33,522 nt of DNA, from NCBI RefSeq assembly GCF_002154605.1, contig NZ_MUNE01000290.1, positions 1 to 33,522 on the forward strand, written 5' to 3'. The notes beneath the pieces were generated by a model that saw only the letters and a list, made by a program, of their open reading frames with translations, was not told where the DNA came from and did no database searches. The position numbers and the translations under genes were made by a program. The DNA comes from Streptomyces milbemycinicus (GTDB lineage Bacteria; Actinomycetota; Actinomycetes; Streptomycetales; Streptomycetaceae). Below, piece by piece: positions 26,861 through 33,522 of the stretch; position 1 is the stretch's first letter, and the number at the start of each line of letters is the position of its first letter.

Positions 26861-27775
26861 TCAGGTGAGCGGCAGGACGCTCGCCCCCCCGGCGTCGAGA
26901 GCCAGCCGGTTGGCCGCCCACCCCTCGCCCGCCAGCCGTGCGACCTTGTCGGCCGCACCGTCTTCGACCAGCGCAAGCACCGTGGGGCCCGCGCCCGAGA
27001 TAACCGCGGGGACCCCGTCCGCCCGCAGTCGGTTCACCAAAGCCACGCTCTCGGGCATCGCCGGTGCGCGGTACTCCTGGTGCAGCCGGTCCTCCGTCGC
27101 GGCGAGCAGCAGCTCGGGGCGCCTGGTCAACGCCTCCACCAGCAGCGCGGCGCGCCCCGCGTTCGCCGCGGCGTCCACATGCGGGACGTTGCGCGGCAGC
27201 AGCCCCCGGGCGGTGGCCGTGAGCACCGGCCGGCCGGGCACGAAGACCACCGGAACGATGGAATCGGAAGGGTCCATTCTGATCGCCCGGGCCGCTCCCG
27301 CGTCCATCCAGGCGAGGGTGAAACCGCCGAGCAGACAGGCGGCGACATTGTCGGGGTGACCCTCGATCTCGGTGGCCAGCTCCAGCAGCGCCGCGTCGTC
27401 GAGCCGCTCGGCGCCGCCTATGGTCACCGCGCGGGCGGCCACTATCCCGGCGCAGATGGCGGCCGAGGAGGAGCCCAGACCCCGCCCGTGCGGAATCCGG
27501 TTGGCGCAGACGACCTCGAGGCCGCGCGGCTGTCCGCCCAGCAGGTCGAAGGCGGTGCGCAGGGAGCGTACGAGCAGATGGTCCTCGTCGCGCGGCAGCG
27601 TCTCGGCGCCCTCACCCGCGATATCGACGTGCAGACCGGAGTCGGCGACCCGGACCACCACGTCGTCGTACAGCCCCAGGGCCAGGCCGAGGGCGTCGAA
27701 GCCGGGACCGAGGTTGGCGCTTGTGGCGGGCACGCGCACTCGGACGGCGGCGGCGCGGAACGCTGGACCGGCCAT
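26861..27775 (-). CDS. thrB: Homoserine kinase
   Basis: 304 aa, GHMP kinase family. It phosphorylates homoserine to O-phosphohomoserine, the step before threonine synthase. Motif 1 is VPATSANLGPGFDALGLAL (residues 15-33), motif 2 the ATP loop GRGLGSSSA (97-105) and motif 3 ISGAGPTVLAL near the C-terminus. The ATG at 27775 fits the family; the frame stays open for 77 more codons upstream but that stretch has no homology. AAGGAG is 12 bases upstream, a rather long spacing, and it is directly preceded by a perfect 17-bp tandem duplication. It is separated from thrC by 359 bp and a strong hairpin. Confidence 0.95.
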   Translation of the reverse strand: MAGPAFRAAAVRVRVPATSANLGPGFDALGLALGLYDDVVVRVADSGLHVDIAGEGAETLPRDEDHLLVRSLRTAFDLLGGQPRGLEVVCANRIPHGRGLGSSSAAICAGIVAARAVTIGGAERLDDAALLELATEIEGHPDNVAACLLGGFTLAWMDAGAARAIRMDPSDSIVPVVFVPGRPVLTATARGLLPRNVPHVDAAANAGRAALLVEALTRRPELLLAATEDRLHQEYRAPAMPESVALVNRLRADGVPAVISGAGPTVLALVEDGAADKVARLAGEGWAANRLALDAGGASVLPLT

Positions 27776-27792
27776 CGCTCGATGACTCTCCT

Positions 27793-27826
27793 TGTGTGAC
27801 TGGGATTGCTGTGTGACTGGGATTGC
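27793..27826 (-). repeat. Perfect 17-bp tandem duplication in the thrB leader
   Basis: TGTGTGACTGGGATTGC is present at 27793-27809 and again at 27810-27826 with no mismatch. On the mRNA the pair abuts the AAGGAG ribosome site of thrB. Confidence 0.95.
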
Positions 27827-28076
27827 TCGAAGAGGTACGGAACACCGCGGGGGCCGTGCCGGGAAGTACGGCAACGCCGTGCAGAGGCAGCTGCTCTGCG
27901 TCGGGGCGGATTCAGTACAGCCTATCGAAGGAAGGTTCTGTGGCGACATAGGGCGCACGGGAGGCGCACGGTGCGTGTCGCGCTCCCTCTCGTCGTCCGC
28001 GACCACTCTACTGGAGCGTTCCGCACGCCCTCCTCGCTCCTGGGCTTCTCCGCCCGCACTCTAGTGGATCTTGAGC

Positions 28077-28108
28077 CGCGGCGCCGGGGGCGTACCCCCG
28101 GCGCCGCG
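28077..28108 (-). terminator. 14-bp perfect terminator hairpin after thrC
   Basis: 28077-28090 pairs perfectly with 28095-28108 around the four-base loop CGTA. All but no A/T pairs, so very stable. It starts 26 bases after the thrC stop and should separate thrC from thrB transcription. Confidence 0.8.
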
Positions 28109-28134
28109 TGAACGAGGGCCAATGGGCCCGAAAA

Positions 28135-29250
28135 TCAAGCCAGCCCGAGCCGCTCGGCGGCGGTGTCCGCGTCCACCGGCACCGTGACCGGCTGCGGCGC
28201 GCCCGCCACCGCCCAGTCCGGGTCCTTGAGGCCGTTTCCGGTCACCGTGCACACGATGCGCTGGCCGGGGTCGACCAGACCCTGCTCGGCGGCCTTGAGC
28301 AGACCCGCGACGCTCGCCGCGGAGGCCGGCTCGACGAAAACGCCCTCCTGGGAGGCGAGCAGCCGGTAGGCGGCGAGGATTTGACGGTCGGTCACCTCGT
28401 CGATGAGGCCGCCGGACTCGTCGCGCGCCTGCTCGGCGAAGGCCCAGGAGGCGGGGTTGCCGATGCGGATGGCGGTGGCGATGGTGCTCGGGTTCCTGAC
28501 CGGCTCACCGCGCACGATGGGCGCCGCGCCGGAGGCCTGGAACCCCCACATCCGGGGCGTACGGGAGGCGGGCGCGCCGAGCGGGCCGTCCGTCGCGTAC
28601 TCCTTGTAGCCCTTCCAGTAGGCCGTGATGTTGCCCGCGTTGCCGACCGGCAGCACATGGATGTCGGGCGCGTCGCCGAGCATGTCGACGATCTCGAACG
28701 ACGCGGTCTTCTGCCCTTCGATACGGGCCGGGTTGACCGAATTGACCAGCGCCACCGGGTACTTCTCGGACAGCCCGCGGGCCAGCTCCAGGCAGTCGTC
28801 GAAGTTTCCGTCGACCTGGAGGATCTTGGAGCCGTGGACCAGGGCCTGGCCCATCTTGCCCAGCGCGATCTTGCCCTGCGGAACGAGGACGGCGCAGACC
28901 ATTCCGGCCCGTACCGCGTAGGCGGCCGCGGAGGCCGAGGTGTTGCCGGTGGAGGCGCAGATGACGGCCTGGGCGCCCGCCTCCTTGGCCATGCTGATGG
29001 CCATGGTCATGCCGCGGTCCTTGAAGGACCCGGTGGGGTTGGCGCCCTCGACCTTGAGGTGCACCTCACAGCCGGTGCGCTCGGAGAGCACCTGGGCGGG
29101 GACCAGCGGGGTGCCGCCCTCGCGCAGGGTGACGACGGGGGTCGTCTCGCTGACCGGCAGCCGGTCGCGGTACTCCTCGATGATGCCCCGCCAGCCCTGC
29201 CAGCGGCGGGTGCCGGACATCGCGGGCCCGGCGTCAGCGATTGTGTTCAT
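28135..29250 (-). CDS. thrC: Threonine synthase
   Basis: 371 aa, the compact actinobacterial form. A PLP enzyme that converts O-phosphohomoserine to threonine. PLP Lys77 is in [14 protein letters not shown]; the phosphate-binding glycine loop is [29 protein letters not shown] is also characteristic. The ATG at 29250 is preceded by AAAGGAAG. It lies 46 bp after hom on the same strand, across a perfect 18-bp tandem duplication. Confidence 0.97.
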   Translation of the reverse strand: MNTIADAGPAMSGTRRWQGWRGIIEEYRDRLPVSETTPVVTLREGGTPLVPAQVLSERTGCEVHLKVEGANPTGSFKDRGMTMAISMAKEAGAQAVICASTGNTSASAAAYAVRAGMVCAVLVPQGKIALGKMGQALVHGSKILQVDGNFDDCLELARGLSEKYPVALVNSVNPARIEGQKTASFEIVDMLGDAPDIHVLPVGNAGNITAYWKGYKEYATDGPLGAPASRTPRMWGFQASGAAPIVRGEPVRNPSTIATAIRIGNPASWAFAEQARDESGGLIDEVTDRQILAAYRLLASQEGVFVEPASAASVAGLLKAAEQGLVDPGQRIVCTVTGNGLKDPDWAVAGAPQPVTVPVDADTAAERLGLA

Positions 29251-29265
29251 GATCTTCCTTTACTC

Positions 29266-29301
29266 CCCTACTCACCCTCTACTCCCTACTCACCCTCTAC
29301 T
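29266..29301 (-). repeat. Perfect 18-bp tandem duplication spanning the hom stop
   Basis: CCCTACTCACCCTCTACT is present at 29266-29283 and 29284-29301. The right-hand copy includes the hom stop codon (29297-29299), so the left copy carries a second TAG in the same frame. The mRNA strand is almost pure purine (GAGTAGAGGGTGAGTAGGG-like). Confidence 0.95.
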
Positions 29302-30589
29302 CGCCCTCGACCCGCATGATGCTGGCGACATCACGGACGGTGTCCAGCCTGCGCAGCGCCTCGACGGTGGCCGTCAGGGCCGCGTCGCTCGCCTGGTGGG
29401 TGACCACGACGAGGGACGCCTCGCCGTCCTTCCCCTGCTGGCGGACCGTATCGATGGATACGCCATGCTCGGAGAAGACCGTGGCGACCTGAGCAAGAAC
29501 TCCCGGTTTATCGGCGACGTCCAGACTGATGTGATAGCGCGTGATCACGTCGCCCATGGGGCTCACGGGCAGCCGGGTGTACGCGGACTCGCCCGGTCCG
29601 GTGGTCTGGCCGAGCCTGTTCCGGCAGGCGGCGACCAGGTCGCCGAGGACCGCCGAGGCGGTCGGCAAACCGCCGGCCCCGGGCCCGTAGAACATCAGCC
29701 GGCCGGCGGCCTCGGCCTCGACGAAGACCGCGTTGTACGCCTCGCGGACAGAGGCGAGCGGATGGCTCAGCGGGATCATGGCCGGGTGCACCCGGGCGGT
29801 GACCGACCGCCCGTCCTCGGCGCGCTCGCAGATCGCCAGCAGCTTGACCGTACAGCCCATGCGCTTGGCGGAGGCGATATCGGAGGCGGTGACCTCGGTG
29901 ATGCCCTCGCGGTGCACATCGTCGAGGGTGACGCGGGTGTGGAAGGCGATCCCGGCCAGGATCGCGGCCTTGGCGGCGGCGTCGAAGCCCTCCACGTCGG
30001 CGGTCGGGTCGGCCTCGGCGTACCCGAGGGCGGTGGCCTCGTCCAGCGCCTCGCTGTAGCCGGCGCCGCTGGTATCCATCCGGTCGAGGATGAAGTTGGT
30101 GGTGCCGTTGACGATGCCGAGCACCCGGTTGACCTTGTCCCCGGCCAGGGATTCGCGCAGCGGCCGCACCAGCGGAATCGCGCCCGCGACCGCGGCCTCG
30201 TAGTACAGGTCGACGCCGCGCTCGAGCGCGGCCGCGTGCAGGGCCGCGCCGTCCTGCGCGACCAGCGCCTTGTTCGCCGACACCACGCTGGCGCCGTGCT
30301 CGAAGGCGGTGGAGATGAGGCTACGGGCGGGTTCGATGCCACCGATAACCTCAACGACAACATCGATGTCGCCCCGTTTGACCAGGGCGGTCGCGTCGGT
30401 GGTGACCAGCTCGGCCGGGACCCCCTCGCGCACCCGGTTGGGGCGGCGCACGGCGATCCCGGCCAGTTCGACCGGGGCGCCGATGCGCGCCGTGAGGTCC
30501 GCCGCGTGCGTCGTCATGATGCGCGCCACCTCTGAGCCGACCACTCCACAGCCCAGCAGCGCCACTTTCAGCGGACGCGTACGCATCAT
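29297..30589 (-). CDS. hom: Homoserine dehydrogenase
   Basis: 430 aa, monofunctional (not fused to aspartokinase). It reduces aspartate semialdehyde to homoserine with NAD(P)H. The Rossmann motif is VALLGCGVVGSEVA (residues 8-21); the central catalytic domain includes NGTTNFILDRM and AEADPTADVEGFDAAAK with the catalytic Asp and Lys. A C-terminal ACT domain (about 350-430, LDVADKPGVLAQVATVFSEH) is the usual site of threonine feedback inhibition. The gene has two adjacent ATGs (30589, 30586) after GCGAGG; I use the first. Lies 123 bp downstream of lysA. Confidence 0.96.
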   Translation of the reverse strand: MMRTRPLKVALLGCGVVGSEVARIMTTHAADLTARIGAPVELAGIAVRRPNRVREGVPAELVTTDATALVKRGDIDVVVEVIGGIEPARSLISTAFEHGASVVSANKALVAQDGAALHAAALERGVDLYYEAAVAGAIPLVRPLRESLAGDKVNRVLGIVNGTTNFILDRMDTSGAGYSEALDEATALGYAEADPTADVEGFDAAAKAAILAGIAFHTRVTLDDVHREGITEVTASDIASAKRMGCTVKLLAICERAEDGRSVTARVHPAMIPLSHPLASVREAYNAVFVEAEAAGRLMFYGPGAGGLPTASAVLGDLVAACRNRLGQTTGPGESAYTRLPVSPMGDVITRYHISLDVADKPGVLAQVATVFSEHGVSIDTVRQQGKDGEASLVVVTHQASDAALTATVEALRRLDTVRDVASIMRVEGE

Positions 30590-30610
30590 CCGACCTCGCT
30601 TCTCATCCAT

Positions 30611-30712
30611 CTAAGTAGTGCACCAGTCTCACTCACTGGACGGGACTTTCTATCCCCGGTCCAGTATCCGAGATTTGTTTCTCGCCAGCCGAGCTAGTAC
30701 TCGCTTGCTCGG
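30611..30712 (-). promoter_or_regulatory. lysA-hom spacer with three consecutive inverted repeats
   Basis: In transcription order: AGCCGAGC/GCTCGGCT (30687-30694 with 30707-30714, overlapping the lysA stop), CGAGA/TCTCG (30669-30673 with 30680-30684), and ACTGGAC..GGGA with TCCC..GTCCAGT (30635-30645 with 30653-30665, two-base bulge). The first looks like a lysA terminator; the third lies 46-76 bases before the hom start and may be an attenuator or operator. No standard promoter hexamers are convincing. Confidence 0.5.
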
Positions 30713-30714
30713 CT
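30687..30714 (-). terminator. Hairpin overlapping the lysA stop codon
   Basis: An 8-bp perfect stem (30687-30694 with 30707-30714) with a 12-base loop, followed at once by a 5-bp stem. It includes two bases of the lysA stop, so translating ribosomes would disrupt it; it may attenuate rather than end transcription. Confidence 0.5.
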
Positions 30715-32104
30715 AACCGACATCAAGCCGCAGGAGATCTTCCTCCGTCTCGCGCCGGACGATCTCGCGCGCCTGCCCGTCCTTCACGGCGACGACGGGC
30801 GGACGGAGCGCGTGGTTGTAGTTGCTCGCCATGGAACGGCAGTACGCACCGGTGGCCGGGACCGCGATCAGATCCCCGGGCGCCAGATCGGCGGGCAGGA
30901 AGGCGTCCCGTACGACGATGTCGCCGGACTCGCAGTGCTTGCCGACGACGCGGGAGAGCATCGGCTCGGCGGTGGAGATACGCGAGACCAGTGCCACCGA
31001 GTACTCGGCGTCGTACAGCGCGGTACGGATGTTGTCGGACATGCCGCCATCGACACTGACGTACGTCCGCAGGGCCGGCAGCTCCTTGACCGTCCCCACC
31101 TCGTACAGCGTGAACGTAGTCGGCCCGGCGATCGCCCGCCCCGGCTCCACCGACAGCCGCGGCACCTCAAGCCCGGCCGCCTCGCACTCCCGGTGGACGA
31201 TGTCGCGTAGCGCCTTGGCGATCTGATGCGGCTCGCTGGGGTCGTCCTCGGAGGTGTACGCGATGCCGAGACCGCCGCCGAGGTCGATCTCGGGCAGCTC
31301 GATCCCGTGCTCGTCCCGGATCTCCTTGAGCAGCCCCACCACCCGGTGGGCGGCCACCTCGAAGCCGGAGGTGTCGAAGATCTGCGACCCGATGTGCGAG
31401 TGGACGCCGATCAGCTCAAGACCGTCGAGCTTCAGCGCCCGCCGCACCGCCTCCGCGGCCAGCCCACCGGCCAGCGGAATGCCGAACTTCTGGTCCTCGT
31501 GGGCGGTCGCGATGAACTCGTGCGTATGCGCCTCGACGCCCACGGTGACCCGGATCTGGACGCGCTGCCGCTTGCCCAGCCGCTCCGCGATATGCGCGAC
31601 CCGCACAATCTCCTGGAACGAATCGAGCACGATCCGCCCCACCCCGGCCTCGACGGCCCGGCGGATCTCCGCCTCGCTCTTGTTGTTCCCGTGCAGCGCG
31701 ATCCGCTCGGCCGGCATCCCGGCGCCCAGCGCGGTCGCCAGCTCCCCGGCAGAACACACGTCGAGGTTCAGCCCCTCCTCGTTCAGCCAGCGCACGACGG
31801 CGCGGCACAGGAAGGCCTTCCCGGCATAGAACACATCGGCATCCGCCCCGAACGCCTCCCGCCAGGCCCGGCAGCGAGCCCGGAAGTCGTTCTCGTCGAG
31901 GAAGTACCCGGGCGTCCCGAACTCCTCGGCCAGCGTCTTGACGTCCACCCCGCCGACGGTGACCACCCCGTCGGCGTCACGGCCGACCGTACGGGCCCAG
32001 ACGCGCGGGTCCAGGGCGTTGAGGTCGGTGGGCGGTGCGGTGTAGTGCCCCTCGGGCAGCACATCGGCGTGGCGGGGCCCGGCGGGGTGTGCGGAACGGC
32101 TCAT
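30713..32104 (-). CDS. lysA: Diaminopimelate decarboxylase
   Basis: 463 aa. It decarboxylates meso-DAP to lysine, the last step of lysine synthesis. Fold type III PLP enzyme: PLP Lys96 in [20 protein letters not shown] for PLP phosphate contacts, [14 protein letters not shown], and the catalytic cysteine in GKHCESGD with [13 protein letters not shown] near the C-terminus. The N-terminal extension of about 45 residues before the barrel is usual for actinobacteria. The ATG at 32104 is 19 bases after nrtL, with only a weak AGAGAG ribosome site. The frame is open much further upstream but overlaps nrtL. Confidence 0.97.
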   Translation of the reverse strand: MSRSAHPAGPRHADVLPEGHYTAPPTDLNALDPRVWARTVGRDADGVVTVGGVDVKTLAEEFGTPGYFLDENDFRARCRAWREAFGADADVFYAGKAFLCRAVVRWLNEEGLNLDVCSAGELATALGAGMPAERIALHGNNKSEAEIRRAVEAGVGRIVLDSFQEIVRVAHIAERLGKRQRVQIRVTVGVEAHTHEFIATAHEDQKFGIPLAGGLAAEAVRRALKLDGLELIGVHSHIGSQIFDTSGFEVAAHRVVGLLKEIRDEHGIELPEIDLGGGLGIAYTSEDDPSEPHQIAKALRDIVHRECEAAGLEVPRLSVEPGRAIAGPTTFTLYEVGTVKELPALRTYVSVDGGMSDNIRTALYDAEYSVALVSRISTAEPMLSRVVGKHCESGDIVVRDAFLPADLAPGDLIAVPATGAYCRSMASNYNHALRPPVVAVKDGQAREIVRRETEEDLLRLDVG

Positions 32105-32123
32105 GGTGTCTCTCTCAGGTGTC

Positions 32124-33149
32124 TCACAGATGTTCCGGTGCGCTGATGCCGAGCAGGTGCAGGCCACCGGCAAGCACCGTCCCGGCAGCCTCGGCAAGGG
32201 CCAGCCGGGAACGGTGGGCGGCCAAGGGTTTCTGCTCGCCGCGCGGCAGGGGCGGGCACGCGTCGTGGAAGCGGAAGAAGGCGTCGGCGGTGGCCTCGAG
32301 GTGCCGGGCGAGCCGGTCGGGGGCGCGGTGGCGGGCGGCGGATTCGAGGAGGCGAGGGTAGTCGCCGAGGAGGGAGATGAGGGCGACGGCGGTGGGGTGG
32401 TCGTACGCACTGTCGGCGCTACGACTGCTGTCGGGGTCAACCCCAAGATCGACCCCATTCCTGAGGAGAGCCCGAACCCGGGAGTGGGCGTACCGCACCC
32501 GGAACAACGGATTGCTCTCCCGCTGGGCGAGGAGCCGACCGGGATCGAGATCGGGAAGATCGTGCGCGGCGGCCCGCAGCAGGGCCCAACGGCTGGCGTC
32601 GCTCCCAAGCAAGCCGAGCAGCTCCTCAGCGCTGATTCCGGCGGGCCGCACGGCAAGCACCGCGCCCCCCTCAGCGACCTCGCACTCTCCCCCACAAACG
32701 ACCACAAGCCGCACCACAACGGCCCCGACCAGCGCCCCACGCACCTCCCGCGCAGGCGCGAGCCGCACCAAGGTCCCGGCCAGAGCATCCGAGCGCCCGT
32801 AGTCCTCGCCGCGCTCCAGCACGCCGCGCACGAGCGCGGCATGCCCGCCGGAATCGACGGTGATGTTCAAAAACCCGGGCCCGGCGATCTCCACCCCGGC
32901 GATCCCAGGCGTAACCACCAGCCGCCGCCGCAACACCTCAGCCACCCGCAAGGCGACCGCGGGCCCCCCATCCCCCTTTACGAGCTTTGCAAGCTGGAGC
33001 GCCACATTAGTCGCGTAATCCCCACACCCCGCCCGCGGCGGAGCCTGCACCTTCACCCGCTCCGGCAGCACAGCCACCCGCAGCTCGTCGGCCTCGACGG
33101 CACGGCGCACGGTCTGCAGCACGGTGCGGGAGAGCTGGGCGGGTGTCAC
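32124..33149 (-). CDS. nrtL: ArgS-related anticodon-binding protein, catalytic core deleted (NrtL)
   Basis: 341 aa, against about 550-590 for arginyl-tRNA synthetase. Residues 1-110 match the ArgS N-terminal tRNA D-loop recognition domain ([14 protein letters not shown] 43-56, [11 protein letters not shown] 86-96). Residues 184-341 match the region after the catalytic core and the DALR anticodon-binding domain (DASRWALLR 184-192, [13 protein letters not shown] 212-224, [11 protein letters not shown] 329-339). Between them only about 70 residues replace the Rossmann core; the HIGH and KMSK motifs are absent. It cannot charge tRNA but may bind tRNA-Arg. It sits where argS lies in mycobacteria, at the head of the lysA-hom-thrC genes. 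Start GTG appears leaderless. Confidence 0.85.
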   Translation of the reverse strand: MTPAQLSRTVLQTVRRAVEADELRVAVLPERVKVQAPPRAGCGDYATNVALQLAKLVKGDGGPAVALRVAEVLRRRLVVTPGIAGVEIAGPGFLNITVDSGGHAALVRGVLERGEDYGRSDALAGTLVRLAPAREVRGALVGAVVVRLVVVCGGECEVAEGGAVLAVRPAGISAEELLGLLGSDASRWALLRAAAHDLPDLDPGRLLAQRESNPLFRVRYAHSRVRALLRNGVDLGVDPDSSRSADSAYDHPTAVALISLLGDYPRLLESAARHRAPDRLARHLEATADAFFRFHDACPPLPRGEQKPLAAHRSRLALAEAAGTVLAGGLHLLGISAPEHL

Positions 33150-33161
33150 GGCACAAGCGTA
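33150..33161 (-). promoter_or_regulatory. -10 box for a leaderless nrtL mRNA
   Basis: TACGCT (33156-33161, minus strand) is followed by six bases and then the GTG at 33149, with no ribosome site. This spacing places the transcription start at the GTG. The -35 region is GC-rich and unclear. Confidence 0.5.
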
Positions 33162-33321
33162 TGGGAGGAGGGGGGCGTCCCCGCGAATGGGTTTCGCCCC
33201 TCGGACGGCGAGCAGGGCGGCGGGGAGGCACGCCCTGACGGGCGCAAGCAAGACCGCAACAGCCACAAGCGCACGCCCGCCCACCCCAAGCCGCCCCGGG
33301 CCCGACCCGACAACCGGGCGC
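33162..33321. other. Non-coding stretch upstream of nrtL
   Basis: No recognisable gene. The open frame that continues from nrtL shows no family similarity. The -35 of the nrtL promoter should be at about 33178-33185. I see no strong hairpin or operator here. Confidence 0.4.
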
Positions 33322-33431
33322 GGGAACGGGGACAGCGGGAACCCAGACAGGGGAACTTGGACAGCCGGAACCCATACGCCGGAACCCACACATGGGAACC
33401 TGGACAGCGGGAACCGAGACAGGGGACAGTC
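33322..33431. repeat. Degenerate 14-15 bp tandem repeat upstream of nrtL
   Basis: About eight units of the form GGGAACnnnGACAG follow each other (for example at 33322, 33337, 33351, 33370, 33380, 33394, 33408 and 33423). Units keep GGAAC and mostly ACAG; the middle varies. Frames through the array encode meaningless Pro/Ser/Phe repeats, so it looks non-coding. Confidence 0.65.
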
Positions 33432-33451
33432 CGCCCCGGCCCCCACCACCA

Positions 33452-33522
33452 GGCCCACGGACTCAGCCCGTGGGCCCCACAACGGGCTCCGCATCCCCAG
33501 GCGCCGCCGCGGCGGCGCCTGG
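33452..33522. terminator. Two strong hairpins at the right edge
   Basis: GGCCCACGG (33452-33460) pairs with CCGTGGGCC (33468-33476) around 7 bases. Then 33497-33522 is a perfect 26-base palindrome (13-bp arms, CCAGGCGCCGCCG), which folds with a CGCG-type tip. They probably end a gene beyond the window that points towards nrtL, or both directions. Confidence 0.6.

Larger units (their letters stand above)
27776..28134 (-). other. thrC-thrB intergenic region
   Basis: 359 bp. It contains the thrC terminator hairpin at 28077-28108, the 17-bp duplication at 27793-27826 and, on the minus strand, two similar -10-like boxes, ACTAGAGTG (near 28058) and AGTAGAGTG (near 28006). This suggests thrB has its own promoter, although no -35 is convincing. 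The gene-like frame across it is an extension of the thrB frame. Confidence 0.5.

Noticed and set aside
27776..28006. 77-codon upstream extension of thrB
   Set aside because: No family similarity, and it would remove the good start at 27775 and the leader duplication from non-coding DNA.
33440..33522. Possible tRNA gene at the right edge (a tRNA-Arg sits near argS in some actinobacteria)
   Set aside because: The hairpins do not form a cloverleaf, and no T-loop GTTCRA sequence is present.

Overview
This window is chromosomal DNA from a high-GC actinomycete, almost certainly a Streptomyces. The evidence is the strong G/C bias at third codon positions, the many GTG and TTG starts, hairpin terminators without U-tracts, and a gene order (argS-like, lysA, hom, thrC, thrB, rho, rpmE, prfA, prmC, tsaC, wecA, atpIBEFHAGDC, DUF2550, cobalamin adenosyltransferase) that matches the conserved actinobacterial core arrangement also known from mycobacteria. 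No mobile element, CRISPR array, rRNA or tRNA gene was recognised.

Layout, left to right. 1-2241 (mostly minus strand): a STAS anti-sigma antagonist, a 3-hydroxybutyryl-CoA dehydrogenase and a TetR regulator. 2321-4490 (plus): a DrrA/DrrB-type ABC exporter divergent from the TetR gene, then a PduO-type cob(I)alamin adenosyltransferase. 4491-5069 (minus): a small unrecognised membrane protein. 5238-7180 (plus): a NarL-type two-component pair. 7223-15671 (minus): a DUF2550 protein and the complete nine-gene F1Fo ATP synthase operon. 15915-22631 (minus): WecA-type transferase, an atypical serine hydroxymethyltransferase, an atypical low-molecular-weight tyrosine phosphatase, TsaC, PrmC, PrfA and zinc-type L31. 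22799-26426 (minus): an LCP cell-wall ligase and Rho with a very long low-complexity insert. 26861-33149 (minus): threonine and lysine biosynthesis (thrB, thrC, hom, lysA), led by an ArgS remnant (NrtL) that has lost its catalytic core.

Functionally the window joins energy conversion (ATP synthase), translation termination and tRNA modification (PrfA, PrmC, TsaC, L31), transcription termination (Rho), envelope glycopolymer synthesis (WecA, LCP) and aspartate-family amino acid synthesis. Regulatory signals read from sequence include a textbook SigR promoter before rpmE, a Rex-like operator before atpI, a SigE-like promoter before the LCP gene, a TetR-type operator candidate between the TetR and ABC genes, and several -10 boxes 6-7 nt from start codons that predict leaderless mRNAs.

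I do not see a large undescribed multi-gene system; most of the window is housekeeping. The most interesting points are the catalytically deleted ArgS paralog at the head of the lysA operon, two neighbouring enzymes (phosphatase and SHMT) each with a key active-site residue replaced, and a recurrent pattern of short perfect tandem duplications (12-23 bp) in leaders and intercistronic gaps.
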